Source: Shinella zoogloeoides
GTDB taxonomy: Bacteria; Pseudomonadota; Alphaproteobacteria; Rhizobiales; Rhizobiaceae
Length of the DNA: 64,000 nucleotides
Assembly (NCBI RefSeq): GCF_033705735.1
Contig: NZ_CP131130.1
Coordinates: forward strand, 3,359,501-3,423,500
Direction of reading: 5' to 3'
A program made the position numbers and the translations under genes. Every line of letters begins with the position of its first letter. The stretch's first letter is position 1. Under the pieces are notes generated by a model. That model searched no databases. It saw only the letters and a program-made list of their open reading frames with translations, and was not told where the DNA came from. This document shows positions 46,115 through 55,223 of this stretch, one piece after another.

Positions 46115-46861
46115 TCAGTGGCTCGGATGCAGCGCGTCGTTGAGATACATGCAGGTCAGCATGGCGAAGACGTAGGCCTGGATGACAGCCATCAGGATTT
46201 CCAGCGCCGTCAGCGCCACCGTCATGGCGAAGGGCAGGATGGCGCCCAGCACGCCGAGCGTTCCCAGCCCCGTCATCGAGGCGACGAAGCCGGCAAAGAC
46301 CTTCAGCGTGATATGGCCGGCGAGCATGACGGCGAAGAGACGGACGGAGTGGCTGACGGGCCGCGAGAAATAGGACATCACCTCGATCGGCACGATGATC
46401 GGCGTCAGGACCAGCGGAACGCCGGACGGTACGAAGAGGCGGAGGAACCCCGCGCCATGCCGGAAGAGGCCGTAGAGCGTGACGGTCGTAAAGACCGTGA
46501 TGGCGAGCGCGAAGGTGACGATGAGCTGGCTCGTCACGGTGAAGGCATAGGGAAACATGCCGATGAGATTCGCGACGAGGATGAACATGAAGAGCGAGAA
46601 GACCAGCGGGAAGAAGCGCATGCCCTGCTCGCCCGCATTGGAGCGCAGCGTCCTGGCGATGAAATCGTAGACGAGTTCGGCGCTCATCTGCCAGCGGCCG
46701 GGAACCAGGCTGCCCCGCCGGGTCGCCAGCAGCAGGAAGCCCGTCGCCGTCGCCACCGTCAGCACCATATAGGCTGAGGCATTGGTGAAGCTGAGGTCCA
46801 CCCCGCCGATTTCGAGGGGAATGAGCGGCTTGATCTCGAATTGCTGAATGGGGCCGGCCAT
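46115..46861 (-). CDS. atpB: ATP synthase F0 subunit a, orphan divergent copy
   Basis: A 248-residue membrane protein of the F0 a-subunit family, which with the c-ring forms the proton path. The essential Arg is present (Arg174 in [16 protein letters not shown]), as is the conserved Gln228 in [17 protein letters not shown]. The nearly invariant Asn after RLF(A/G) is Val178 here. No atpI, atpE or atpF genes are adjacent, which is abnormal because rhizobia usually have atpI-atpB-atpE-atpF'-atpF together. It is therefore probably a second, diverged copy, or the product of a rearrangement. The ATG at 46861 begins [16 protein letters not shown]. Confidence 0.88.
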   Translation of the reverse strand: MAGPIQQFEIKPLIPLEIGGVDLSFTNASAYMVLTVATATGFLLLATRRGSLVPGRWQMSAELVYDFIARTLRSNAGEQGMRFFPLVFSLFMFILVANLIGMFPYAFTVTSQLIVTFALAITVFTTVTLYGLFRHGAGFLRLFVPSGVPLVLTPIIVPIEVMSYFSRPVSHSVRLFAVMLAGHITLKVFAGFVASMTGLGTLGVLGAILPFAMTVALTALEILMAVIQAYVFAMLTCMYLNDALHPSH

Positions 46862-47038
46862 GATCTATCCTCGCAAAGACATGAGTGTACACGCGGATCC
46901 GCCGGGCCGCGACCCGCAAAGTCGACATGCGGCGCGGGGAGGCGCGAGACGGGTTTTCAGGGAAAAAGGGTGAGCGGGGTTCAACAGGCCATCCTCGTCT
47001 CGACTGCGAGAAAAGGGGCCGTCCCCGGAACGAACAAA

Positions 47039-47058
47039 GGCGCGGGCCGTCCCGCGCC
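47039..47058 (-). terminator. Hairpin after the PNPOx-like gene
   Basis: GGCGCGGG-CCGT-CCCGCGCC, a perfect 8-bp stem; on the minus strand it is followed by TTTGTTC. It is about 80 bp past the stop of the flavin-binding protein gene and is the only terminator-like structure in the 278-bp gap 46862-47139, which otherwise holds no evident gene. Confidence 0.5.
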
Positions 47059-47139
47059 GGATCTGTCTACCCGCTGCGCCTGAAAATGGCAAGGACGGAC
47101 CCCGACAGGGCCGGAGGTCCGTCGCGAGGATCAGGTGGT

Positions 47140-47862
47140 TCAGCCGCCGTCGTAAAGGCGCTGGCCGGTCAGAAGCGAATCGTCCAGCCGGCCGCCCTCG
47201 GGGAAGAGGGAGAGCGTTTCCGGCCTGTCGATGCCCGGCACCAGCCGGTGGCAGGGCTCGACGGCGCCGAGCACGGTGGTGACGGGAATGACGCCGGCCC
47301 AGATGGGGAGGGCGAAATCCTCCTCGTCGTCACCGACCCCCTTCGCCCGCACCTTGGCGACCGCCTCGTCTATCGGCATGGCGATGATCGTCGTCGCCTT
47401 CGCCTCCTGCGGCGTGATGGGACGCAGCAGCGCGCTGCGCTGCGGATAGAACCGGTCGATGACGTCGCGCATCGCCTCGTTTTTCTCCTCAGGGTCTTCC
47501 ACCAGCCGCGCGGTGCCGAAGCACATGGCGGAGCGGTAGTTGGCCGAATGGTTGAAGCCCGAGCGGGCGAGGACCAGTCCGTCTAGATGTGCGACGGTGA
47601 GGCAGGCGGGCGTGCCGGCCTTCAGGTGCCGCAGCATGCGGCTTGCCGAAGAGCCGTGCCAGTAGAGCGTGTCGCCCTTGCGCCAGAAGAGCGTCGGCGT
47701 GGCATAGGGCTGCCCGTCGATGACATAGGCGACATGACAGAGCATGGCCGCGTCGAGAACGGCGTGCACGGCCTCGCGGTCATAGCTGGCGCGCTCGTGC
47801 ATGCGCCTGACGCGGTTGCGCGGGGTGACGGGATAGGTGGCGGTTTCGGTCTCGACGCTCAT
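47140..47862 (-). CDS. Pyridoxamine 5'-phosphate oxidase-like flavin-binding protein (NimA-like)
   Basis: A 240-residue split-barrel FMN protein. YDREAVHAVLDAAMLCHVAYVIDGQPYATPTLFWRKG spans the start of the barrel and GSSASRMLRHLKAG, LTVAHLDGLVLARSGFNHSANYRSAMCFG the FMN-binding strands, as in the NimA/5-nitroimidazole reductase-like group rather than true PdxH. Its enzymatic activity is unknown. It is divergent from a MocR (GntR-aminotransferase) regulator, a frequent pairing in which the PLP-sensing regulator controls a flavin or vitamin B6-related gene. The ATG at 47862 is 41 bp from the regulator start. Confidence 0.84.
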   Translation of the reverse strand: MSVETETATYPVTPRNRVRRMHERASYDREAVHAVLDAAMLCHVAYVIDGQPYATPTLFWRKGDTLYWHGSSASRMLRHLKAGTPACLTVAHLDGLVLARSGFNHSANYRSAMCFGTARLVEDPEEKNEAMRDVIDRFYPQRSALLRPITPQEAKATTIIAMPIDEAVAKVRAKGVGDDEEDFALPIWAGVIPVTTVLGAVEPCHRLVPGIDRPETLSLFPEGGRLDDSLLTGQRLYDGG

Positions 47863-47903
47863 GCGGCTCTTGCCTTTCAGGGAATGGAAGGCCAGGGTGC
47901 ATC

Positions 47904-49343
47904 ATGGCATTGGATCGAAAAAGTACCAATTCAAGGCAAAGAATTCAGGCCAATCTTCCGGACTGGTCGTCGCTCGTTCCCGTGCTGCCGGCGGCGGGGC
48001 GGCGCACGCCCGCGCTCTACCGCGAGCTGCGCCGGCTGATTGAGGCGGGCGACATTCCGCCCGGCAGCAAGCTGCCGCCGTCGCGCGATCTCGCGCAGCG
48101 CCTGAAGACGTCGCGCGGCAGCGTCGTCGCGGCCTTCGAGATGCTGATCGCGGAGGGCTATGCCGTCGCCCGCACAGGGGCCGGCACCTTCGTCGCCGAC
48201 CGCGTGCCCAGCATGAAGCCCGCCATGCTCCCGGAGGCGGAGGTCGTCGAGCCGAAGATGCCGCTTCCCGGCACGCTGGGCGTCGCCATGGCGGATGCGC
48301 GCACGCTGAACATCTTTCGCACCCTGCTTTCGCGCCATCTGGCGCGGCCGGGGCCGGAACATTTCCAATATGGCGATCCGCGCGGCGGGCTTGCGCTGCG
48401 CGAGGCGATTGCCGCCTATCTCCGGCAGGCGCGCGGCGTCCGCTGCGAGGCCCGCTCGATCATCGTCACGACGGGCACGCAGCAGGGTCTTGACCTCGTC
48501 ATTCGCAGCGCCCTTTCCCCGGGCGACCGCGTGATGGTCGAGGATCCCTGCTATCCGAGCGCCCGCGCCGCCTTCGCCGGCAACGGCCTTCATCTTTCGG
48601 GCCTTGCCGTCGATGCGGAGGGGGCCGATATCGCCGGCGCGGTGGCCGGCGCCCGCGCGGCCTACGTGACGCCCTCGCACCAGTTTCCGCTCGGCGTGAC
48701 CATGAGCATGCGCCGCCGCCTCGCCCTCGTCGACTGGGCGCGGGCGACGGGCGGCTGGATCGTCGAGGACGACTACGACAGCGAGTTCCGCTTCGCCGGC
48801 CCGCCGCTCGCCGCCATGCAGGGCATGGATGACAGTGGCCGGGTGATCTATCTCGGCACCTTCTCCAAGGTGCTCTTCCCGGGGCTCCGCCTCGGCTATG
48901 CCGTCATTCCCGATCCGCTGCTGGAGACTGTAATGGCCCTGCGCAGCCGCAGCGACCGCAGCCCGCCGACGCTCGCCGAGGCGGCGCTGACCGACCTCAT
49001 CCGCGAAGGCCATTTCGCCGCGCATCTGCGCCGCGCCCGCCGCCGGGCGCAGGCGGCGCGCGATGCACTGGTCGCGGGGTTGCTCCAGGCGGGAAACCTT
49101 TCGGTGGACGTGCCCGATCAGGGCCTCCATCTCGTCGCCGGCCTGCCGGAAGCGCTCGGGGACCTTGCCGCGGTCGAGATCGCCCGGCGCGCCGGGCTCG
49201 GCGCCCGCGCCCTTTCCGCCATGGCCGTCACCCGCCCGCCGCGGCAGGGCCTCGTGATCGGCTTTTCGGGCTTTGCGCCGGATGTGCTGGGCGCGGCGGC
49301 GCGGCGCTTCGCGGACGCTATGCCACGCGGCGGGCTTCGGTGA
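47904..49343 (+). CDS. MocR/PdxR-family regulator (GntR HTH fused to aminotransferase domain)
   Basis: A 479-residue regulator with a GntR winged helix (about 35-100; GSKLPPSRDLAQRLKTSRGSV) joined to a fold-type I aminotransferase domain (about 125-475). Lys322 in TFSKVLFPGLRLGY is the predicted PLP-binding lysine, and IVEDDYDSEFRF contains the PLP-contacting Asp. Such proteins sense PLP or amino compounds; PdxR members control vitamin B6 genes. An ATTGG...CCAAT dyad occurs just after the start codon. It is divergent from the PNPOx-like gene, its likely target, and its 3' end overlaps the convergent amidotransferase gene by 26 bp. Confidence 0.9.
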   Translation: MALDRKSTNSRQRIQANLPDWSSLVPVLPAAGRRTPALYRELRRLIEAGDIPPGSKLPPSRDLAQRLKTSRGSVVAAFEMLIAEGYAVARTGAGTFVADRVPSMKPAMLPEAEVVEPKMPLPGTLGVAMADARTLNIFRTLLSRHLARPGPEHFQYGDPRGGLALREAIAAYLRQARGVRCEARSIIVTTGTQQGLDLVIRSALSPGDRVMVEDPCYPSARAAFAGNGLHLSGLAVDAEGADIAGAVAGARAAYVTPSHQFPLGVTMSMRRRLALVDWARATGGWIVEDDYDSEFRFAGPPLAAMQGMDDSGRVIYLGTFSKVLFPGLRLGYAVIPDPLLETVMALRSRSDRSPPTLAEAALTDLIREGHFAAHLRRARRRAQAARDALVAGLLQAGNLSVDVPDQGLHLVAGLPEALGDLAAVEIARRAGLGARALSAMAVTRPPRQGLVIGFSGFAPDVLGAAARRFADAMPRGGLR

Positions 49344-50043
49344 CCTTGATCGTGGCGACCCAGGCGCGGGCGAGCGCAAGGCCGGTGGCCTCGGCAACCG
49401 GGCCGCTCTCGGCGGCGAGCGCGGCGCGCCGCTCCAGCCAGCCGGGCGCAAGGCGTGCGATATGGTCCGGGAAGATCCGCACCCATTCCTCGACCACGTC
49501 GCGATTCGCCTCGAAATGGAACTGCGTGCCGTAGACGGCGCGGCCGAGGCGGAAGGCCTGGTTCTGCGCGGCATCGTTGGTGGCGAGCCGCACCGCGCCC
49601 TCCGGCAGGGAGAAGGTGTCGCTGTGCCACTGGAAGATCGGGAAGGCGCCGGCGGCGGCGGAAAGCACCGGGTCGCCCGCGCCGTCCTTCGTGAGCGCGA
49701 TGGTGCACCAGCCGAATTCCGGCGCGGTGCCGATATGGTTCGCCGCGCCATAGGCCCGCGCCAGCAGCTGGCTGCCGAGGCAGACGCCGAGCACCGACTT
49801 ATCCGCCTCGCCGAAGCGGCGCATCAGGGCGGCAAGCGCCGGGAGATAGGTGTGGCTTTCGTCGTCCAGCGCGTTCTGCGGCCCGCCCATCACGACGATG
49901 GCGTCATGGCCGCTTTCGTCCGCCGGCAGCAGGTCGCCGGCATGGGGCCGGCAGATGTCGAGCTCCGCGCCCGCTTCGTCGAGCGCCGCGCCGATCTGCC
50001 CGAGCAGCGTCACCCTGTCGTTCTCCACCACCAGAACCCGCAT
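49318..50043 (-). CDS. Class I glutamine amidotransferase-like protein
   Basis: A 241-residue stand-alone GATase1 domain. The triad is Cys88 in GVCLGSQLLA, His176 and Glu178 in TQFHFEA; VVMGGPQNALDDE and FQWHSDTFSLPEGA are the companion motifs, as in GMP synthase-like amidotransferases. Members may deamidate gamma-glutamyl compounds or act with an unlinked synthetase; the partner is not evident. The ATG at 50043 has an AAGGGAG ribosome site; an ORF extension of 12 codons upstream has none. It is convergent with the MocR gene and lies downstream of the fucU-like gene on the same strand. Confidence 0.88.
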   Translation of the reverse strand: MRVLVVENDRVTLLGQIGAALDEAGAELDICRPHAGDLLPADESGHDAIVVMGGPQNALDDESHTYLPALAALMRRFGEADKSVLGVCLGSQLLARAYGAANHIGTAPEFGWCTIALTKDGAGDPVLSAAAGAFPIFQWHSDTFSLPEGAVRLATNDAAQNQAFRLGRAVYGTQFHFEANRDVVEEWVRIFPDHIARLAPGWLERRAALAAESGPVAEATGLALARAWVATIKVTEARRVA

Positions 50044-50116
50044 GCCGAACTCCCTTTCGATGTCGCGCGAGACAATCACGTCGCACCGCTTCGTTCAAGG
50101 GGAGAGCAAGACGGTA

Positions 50117-50545
50117 TCACGGATAGATCACGCCCTTGCGCAGGATGACATTGGCATAGAGCCGCGGCTCGCTCGTCTGGACGATGGTGTGGGCGGCGCG
50201 CACGCGGTTGTAGAAGTCGGCACCGACCAGCGGCACCACGGCGCGATCCGGCTCGCGCCGCGCGCAGCAGTCGATGATCTCGCGGTGTACGGGCTCCAGC
50301 CGGTCGCGTTCCTGGCGATAGGTGGAGCGGAAGATCGCCTCCTCGACGAAATCGTCGACGGGCAGGACCGAAAGCACGGCATCGAGCGCGGGGATCAGCG
50401 CCACGCCGTCGAGGCGCACCAGCCGGCGCGCATGCTCGACGCCCGGATAGTTGCCGTCGACGATGGCGATCTCGTCGCCGTGGCCCATGGCGCGCAGCGT
50501 GGCGAGCAGGTCGGGGCTCAGGATGGGATCGAGGCCTTTCAGCAT
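50117..50545 (-). CDS. RbsD/FucU-family sugar mutarotase
   Basis: A 142-residue protein of the RbsD/FucU family, which interconverts sugar anomers (pyranose/furanose or alpha/beta). It opens MLKGLDPILSPDLLATLRAMGHGDEIAIVDGNYPG, the FucU signature with the conserved His and Asp, and ends TSEPRLYANVILRKGVIYP. Its ATG overlaps the frcR stop (TGATG), so it is translated with the ROK regulator. Link to the divergent frcBCAK fructose importer suggests an anomer-conversion step supplying the transporter or kinase with the right form; this is inference. Confidence 0.9.
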   Translation of the reverse strand: MLKGLDPILSPDLLATLRAMGHGDEIAIVDGNYPGVEHARRLVRLDGVALIPALDAVLSVLPVDDFVEEAIFRSTYRQERDRLEPVHREIIDCCARREPDRAVVPLVGADFYNRVRAAHTIVQTSEPRLYANVILRKGVIYP

Positions 50546-51774
50546 CAGGCAAGCTCCTTGAAGAGAACGTTCTGGTCGGGAAGATAGCGGGAAAAGAGCG
50601 GCAGGCTGGCCCCTCCGATCGAGCGGGCGCTGCTGCCGACGGCGCCCTCGGCGATCTCGGGCAGGGTGACGCCCTGAAGGTCGAGCCGGTCGATCGCAGC
50701 CTTGGTCTCGGCGACGACGCGCTCGCGCACCCATTCGGGAAAACCCCCGTCGATGATGACGGCGGAAAAGTCGATGACCGAGGCCGATGCGACGACCGCC
50801 TGGGCGAGCGCCGCCGCCATGTCGTCGATCCAGATGTCGAGCGGCGCGCCGAAGTCGATCCAGCCGTCCGGCGAATACCAGAGCGGCGTGGGGTCGATGC
50901 CGTGCTGGCGCAGCAGGTTTTCGAGGCGGTAGATCGAGGCGATCTTGAGGAGCTGCACCGTCTCGCCGTCGCGGCCCTGTACGGGAAGCGGGCCGATAGC
51001 GCCCGCCGTGCCGGTGCGGCCGGTGAAGAGCGCCGAGTTCAGCACCACGCCGCCGCCGATGAAGGAGCCGATGAAGAGATAGAGGAAATCGGGATATTGC
51101 GGGCCGCGGCCGAAGACGAGCTCGGCCGCGCAGGCGCTCGTCGCGTCGTTCTGCAGCATGACCGGATAGGGCACGCGCCGGGCGATCTCCGCCCCGAGGT
51201 CGACGCCGCGCCATTGGTCCATGTCGGCCTGCGGCGCGCCGACCTCGCTGGCCCAGCTCCACAATTCGAAGGGCGCGGCGACGCCGAGGCCGGTGATGCG
51301 GGCGCGCTCGTCCGGTGTGATTGCGGACTCCAGCTCGGCAAGCCCTTCCTCGACGAAGGAGAGCAGCGCGCCGGGCATGGGATAGGGGTAGGTGCGGCGC
51401 ACCTGCCGGCGGATGCCGCCGACGAAATCCATCATCACGAGGTCGGCGCTGCGGCGGCCGATCTTCAGCCCGAAGGAATAGACGGCATCCGGGTTGAGCA
51501 GCATGGGCACCGAGGGCTGGCCCACCTTGCCGCGCATCGGCGCGCCGCGCACCAGCAGCCCTTCGGCCTCCAGCGCGCGCATGATGACGGTGACGGTCTG
51601 GGCGGAAAGGCCGCTGCGCCGGGCGATCTCGGCCTTGGAGAGGCTGCCGTGCCGGCGCACCAGCGACATGACGAGCCGCTCGTTATAGGCGCGCACGCGC
51701 ACCTGGTTGGCGCCGCCGCTCGGATCGAGGATTTCGGCCGGCGCGGCGGGTGCCGTCGCAGCGTGCTTTCTCAT
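50545..51774 (-). CDS. frcR: ROK-family transcriptional regulator of the fructose locus
   Basis: A 409-residue regulator with an N-terminal winged helix (about 28-90; RHGSLSKAEIARRSGLSAQTVTVIMRALEAEGL) and a ROK sugar-binding domain (about 95-400; TGLGVAAPFELW, LQNDATSACAAELVFGRG, YLFIGSFIGGGVVLN). The usual ROK zinc motif CxCGxxGCxE is absent. It occupies the position of frcR next to frcB in Sinorhizobium meliloti and is divergent from frcBCAK with an ATCGAATT dyad between. The ATG at 51774 has a GGAGGAG ribosome site. The 3' end is coupled to the fucU-like gene. Confidence 0.85.
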   Translation of the reverse strand: MRKHAATAPAAPAEILDPSGGANQVRVRAYNERLVMSLVRRHGSLSKAEIARRSGLSAQTVTVIMRALEAEGLLVRGAPMRGKVGQPSVPMLLNPDAVYSFGLKIGRRSADLVMMDFVGGIRRQVRRTYPYPMPGALLSFVEEGLAELESAITPDERARITGLGVAAPFELWSWASEVGAPQADMDQWRGVDLGAEIARRVPYPVMLQNDATSACAAELVFGRGPQYPDFLYLFIGSFIGGGVVLNSALFTGRTGTAGAIGPLPVQGRDGETVQLLKIASIYRLENLLRQHGIDPTPLWYSPDGWIDFGAPLDIWIDDMAAALAQAVVASASVIDFSAVIIDGGFPEWVRERVVAETKAAIDRLDLQGVTLPEIAEGAVGSSARSIGGASLPLFSRYLPDQNVLFKELA

Positions 51775-51899
51775 CGTCTCCTCCCGTGCCGGTTGGCGCC
51801 ATGCGCCGATCCCGGTCCTCTTACCGGCTGACGCTCCGCTCTTCCACCGGAAACGATGCAGCCAGGGCTTCCACCCCTTCTTTGCCCGCAGCATGCCAC

Positions 51900-51923
51900 A
51901 TCGAATTAATAATTCAATTCGAT
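51900..51923. promoter_or_regulatory. Candidate FrcR operator
   Basis: ATCGAATT-N8-AATTCGAT, perfect 8-bp arms, AT-rich centre, as in ROK (NagC/Mlc/XylR-like) operators. A TTGACA -35-like element begins 8 bp downstream at 51931. It lies between frcR and frcB in a 286-bp intergenic region. Confidence 0.7.
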
Positions 51924-52060
51924 TTATTTATTGACAGGCATTTCTTTTGGTGGTCTCATCACCATCGGAAGCACGGTTGGCCGGTGGAGGAACCGCCGGC
52001 TCCTGCGACCGGATGCCCCCAGGAGAGGGGCGCATCCCGTTCCGTCCTTGGGAGGATTAC

Positions 52061-53086
52061 ATGAAGAAGACCATCGTTTCCGCCGCTCTCGGCGCGCTTG
52101 CGCTCGGCGTGGCCTTTTCCTCGCCGGCTTCCGCCGCCGATGTCAGCGCCTGCCTGATCACCAAGACCGACACCAATCCCTTCTTCGTCAAGATGAAGGA
52201 AGGCGCCGAAGCCAAGGCCAAGGAACTCGGCGTCACGCTGAAGGCCTATGCCGGCAAGATCGACGGCGACTCGGAAAGCCAGGTCGCGGCCATCGAGACC
52301 TGCATCGCCGACGGCGCGAAGGGCATCCTGATCACCGCATCCGATACCAAGGGCATCGTTCCCTCCGTGCAGAAGGCGCGTGACGCCGGCATGCTGGTCA
52401 TCGCCCTCGATACCCCGCTCGAGCCGCTCGACGCCGCCGACATGACCTTCGCCACCGACAACCTGCTCGCCGGCGAGCTGATCGGCAAATGGGCCGCCGC
52501 CACGCTCGGCGATGCCGCCAAGGACGCCAAGGTCGCCTTCCTCGACCTGACGCCCTCCCAGCCGTCGGTCGACGTCCTGCGCGACCAGGGCTTCATGAAG
52601 GGCTTCGGCATCGACGTGAAGGACATCAACAAGATCGGCGACGAGGACGATCCGCGCATCGTCGGCCACGACGTGACCAACGGCAACGAGGAAGGCGGCC
52701 GCACCGCCATGGAAAACCTCCTGCAGAAGGATCCGACGATCAACGTCGTGCACACGATCAACGAGCCGGCCGCCGCCGGCGCCTATGAGGCGCTGAAGGC
52801 CGTCGGCCGCGAGAAGGACGTGCTGATCGTCTCCGTCGACGGCGGTTGCCCGGGCGTGCAGAATGTCGCGGACGGCGTCATCGGCGCGACCTCGCAGCAA
52901 TATCCGCTGATGATGGCTGCCCTCGGCATCGAGGCGATCAAGAAGTTCGCCGATACGGGCGAGAAGCCGAAGGCCACCGAAGGCAAGGACTTCTTCGACA
53001 CGGGCGTCGCGCTCGTCACCGACAAGCCGGCAGAGGGCGTCGATTCCATCGACACCAAGGCCGGCAAGGACAAGTGCTGGGGCTAA
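52061..53086 (+). CDS. frcB: Fructose ABC transporter substrate-binding protein
   Basis: Periplasmic sugar-binding protein of the ribose/fructose class, 341 residues. A signal peptide (about 1-25, ending SPASA) is followed by [28 protein letters not shown], the type 1 periplasmic fold, with [20 protein letters not shown] and hinge segments. It ends CWG with two Cys (in SACLITK and DKCWG) that may pair. The ATG at 52061 follows a GGGAGGA site. It is the first gene of frcBCAK and is separated from frcC by a 260-bp spacer with a hairpin, which usually allows more binding protein than permease to be made. Confidence 0.95.
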   Translation: MKKTIVSAALGALALGVAFSSPASAADVSACLITKTDTNPFFVKMKEGAEAKAKELGVTLKAYAGKIDGDSESQVAAIETCIADGAKGILITASDTKGIVPSVQKARDAGMLVIALDTPLEPLDAADMTFATDNLLAGELIGKWAAATLGDAAKDAKVAFLDLTPSQPSVDVLRDQGFMKGFGIDVKDINKIGDEDDPRIVGHDVTNGNEEGGRTAMENLLQKDPTINVVHTINEPAAAGAYEALKAVGREKDVLIVSVDGGCPGVQNVADGVIGATSQQYPLMMAALGIEAIKKFADTGEKPKATEGKDFFDTGVALVTDKPAEGVDSIDTKAGKDKCWG

Positions 53087-53095
53087 GCCCCGGCG

Positions 53096-53118
53096 CCGGC
53101 CCGGCATGACCGGGCCGG
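53096..53118 (+). other. Hairpin between frcB and frcC
   Basis: CCGGCCCGG-CATGA-CCGGGCCGG, a perfect 9-bp stem 9 bp after the frcB stop with no T run. Such hairpins stabilise the 5' binding-protein message or partly attenuate. The rest of the 260-bp spacer up to frcC shows no gene. Confidence 0.6.
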
Positions 53119-53346
53119 CCATCCGCCACGGACGGATCGGGTGGTGATTTCCGGGCAAGCGGCCCCGAACGCACCCTTCTTTTGACAATCGCGAAAAGAC
53201 GTGGGCACCCTTTCAGGGCGAATGGCGGCAAGGCCGCATTCGCAGGGGAGGACCGCTTCCGGGCGGCAGGTGCGCGCAATGCGTCCGTGCATCATTTCAT
53301 CCGGCAATGCCGCGACGGTCGGCACACGGAAGGGAGGAACAGGATC

Positions 53347-54447
53347 ATGAGTGAAACGACGGCGGCCTCGCAGGGCGTACAGTCCTCGCAGCCATCACAG
53401 GAATTCGAGAAGGTGCTCACCGGCAGTTCGACGCAGGTGGCCTCCTTCGATACGAACGACAAGACGGCCATCCAGAAGTTCCAGCATTTCCTGCACGGCA
53501 GTCCATCGGCCGTGCCGCTGATCGTGCTGGTGCTCTCGGTGGCGGTGTTCGGCGCCGTTCTCGGCGGCAAGTTCTTCTCCGCCTTCACGCTGACGCTCAT
53601 CCTCCAGCAGGTGGCGATCGTCGGCATCGTCGGCGCGGCGCAGACCCTGGTCATCCTGACGGCGGGCATCGACCTGTCGGTCGGCGCGATCATGGTGCTG
53701 TCGTCCGTCGTCATGGGCCAGTTCACCTTCCGCTACGGCCTGCCTCCGGCGCTTGCCGTTGTCTGCGGCCTCGCCTGCGGCGCGCTCTGCGGCTACATCA
53801 ACGGCCTGCTCGTCGCCCGCATGAAGCTGCCGCCCTTCATCGTCACGCTCGGCATGTGGCAGATCATCCTCGCCTCGAATTTCCTCTATTCGGCCAACGA
53901 GACGATCCGCTCGCAGGATATCGCCACGAACGCGCCGCTGCTGCAGGTCTTCGGCAACAACCTGAAGCTCGGCAACGCCGTCTTCACCTACGGCGTCATC
54001 GCGATGGTGCTGCTCGTCGCCGTCCTCTGGTACGTGCTCAACCACACCGCCTGGGGCCGCCATGTCTACGCGGTCGGCGACGACCCCGATGCGGCGGAGC
54101 TTGCCGGCGTCAACGTCAAGCGCATGCTGGTCTCGGTCTATACGCTGTCCGGCCTCATCTGCGCGCTCGCCGGCTGGGCGCTCATCGGCCGCATCGGTTC
54201 GGTCTCGCCCACCGCCGGCCAGTTCGCCAATATCGAATCCATCACGGCCGTGGTGATCGGCGGCCTCTCCCTCTTCGGCGGGCGCGGCTCCATCCTCGGC
54301 ATGATCTTCGGGGCGCTCATCGTCGGCGTCTTCTCGCTCGGCCTTCGCCTCATCGGCACGGACCCGCAATGGACCTATCTCCTGATCGGCGTCCTCATCA
54401 TCTCGGCAGTCGCAATCGACCAGTGGATCAGAAAGGTAGCAGGCTGA
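53347..54447 (+). CDS. frcC: Fructose ABC transporter permease
   Basis: Inner-membrane permease of the ribose/xylose/fructose importer family (RbsC-like), 366 residues, with a 55-residue cytoplasmic N-terminal extension before the first helix and about nine to ten helices. Motifs include GIVGAAQTLVILTAGIDLSVGAIM, ARMKLPPFIVTLGMWQI, GRHVYAVGDDPDAAELAGVNVKR and VVIGGLSLFGGRGSILG. The ATG at 53347 follows AACAGGATC and GGAGG. Its stop overlaps the frcA ATG by one base. Confidence 0.95.
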   Translation: MSETTAASQGVQSSQPSQEFEKVLTGSSTQVASFDTNDKTAIQKFQHFLHGSPSAVPLIVLVLSVAVFGAVLGGKFFSAFTLTLILQQVAIVGIVGAAQTLVILTAGIDLSVGAIMVLSSVVMGQFTFRYGLPPALAVVCGLACGALCGYINGLLVARMKLPPFIVTLGMWQIILASNFLYSANETIRSQDIATNAPLLQVFGNNLKLGNAVFTYGVIAMVLLVAVLWYVLNHTAWGRHVYAVGDDPDAAELAGVNVKRMLVSVYTLSGLICALAGWALIGRIGSVSPTAGQFANIESITAVVIGGLSLFGGRGSILGMIFGALIVGVFSLGLRLIGTDPQWTYLLIGVLIISAVAIDQWIRKVAG

Positions 54448-55223
54448 TGGCTCTCGAACCCATTCTCACCGCACGCGGTCTCGTCAAGCGCTACGGCCGC
54501 GTTACCGCCCTCGACAATGCCGACTTCGACCTCTATCCCGGCGAAATCCTCGCCGTGATCGGCGACAACGGCGCGGGCAAGTCCTCGATGATCAAGGCCA
54601 TTTCCGGCGCCATCACGCCGGATGAGGGCGAGATCAGGCTCGAAGGCAGGCCCGTCACCTTCCGCTCGCCCATCGAGGCACGCAAGGCCGGCATCGAGAC
54701 CGTCTACCAGAACCTCGCGCTCTCGCCGGCGCTCTCGATCGCCGACAACATGTTCCTCGGCCGCGAAATCCGCTCGCCGGGCGTCATGGGCAGCGTCTTC
54801 CGCAAGCTCGACCGCAGCGCGATGGAGAAGTTTGCCCGCGACAAGCTGTCCGAACTCGGCCTGATGACGATCCAGAACATCAACCAGGCGGTGGAAACGC
54901 TCTCTGGCGGTCAGCGCCAGGGCGTGGCCGTGGCCCGCGCTGCTGCCTTCGGCTCCAAGGTCATCATCCTCGACGAGCCGACGGCGGCGCTCGGCGTCAA
55001 GGAGAGCCGGCGCGTGCTGGAACTGATCCTCGACGTGCGCCGGCGCGGCATTCCCATCGTGCTCATCTCGCACAACATGCCGCATGTCTTCGAGGTGGCG
55101 GACCGAATCCATATCCACCGCCTCGGCCGCCGACTGACCGTCATCAATCCCAAGGACTACACCATGTCCGACGCCGTCGCCTTCATGACGGGGGCGAAGG
55201 TGCCGGAGGCCGTTGCAGCATGA
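54447..55223 (+). CDS. frcA: Fructose ABC transporter ATP-binding protein
   Basis: Cytoplasmic ATPase of the fructose importer, 258 residues, with a single ABC domain: Walker A GDNGAGKSS (39-47), signature LSGGQ (152-156), Walker B IILDEP (173-178) and the H-loop ISHNMPH. The single domain is normal for FrcA and differs from two-domain RbsA-type proteins, implying a homodimer. It overlaps frcC at TGATG, and its stop overlaps the frcK ATG (ATGA), so frcCAK are translationally coupled. Confidence 0.95.
   Translation: MALEPILTARGLVKRYGRVTALDNADFDLYPGEILAVIGDNGAGKSSMIKAISGAITPDEGEIRLEGRPVTFRSPIEARKAGIETVYQNLALSPALSIADNMFLGREIRSPGVMGSVFRKLDRSAMEKFARDKLSELGLMTIQNINQAVETLSGGQRQGVAVARAAAFGSKVIILDEPTAALGVKESRRVLELILDVRRRGIPIVLISHNMPHVFEVADRIHIHRLGRRLTVINPKDYTMSDAVAFMTGAKVPEAVAA

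Noticed and set aside
47910..47931. ATTGG...CCAAT dyad in the MocR gene as a firm operator
   Set aside because: The arms are only 5 bp and lie inside coding sequence just after the start codon; too weak to list as a separate site.
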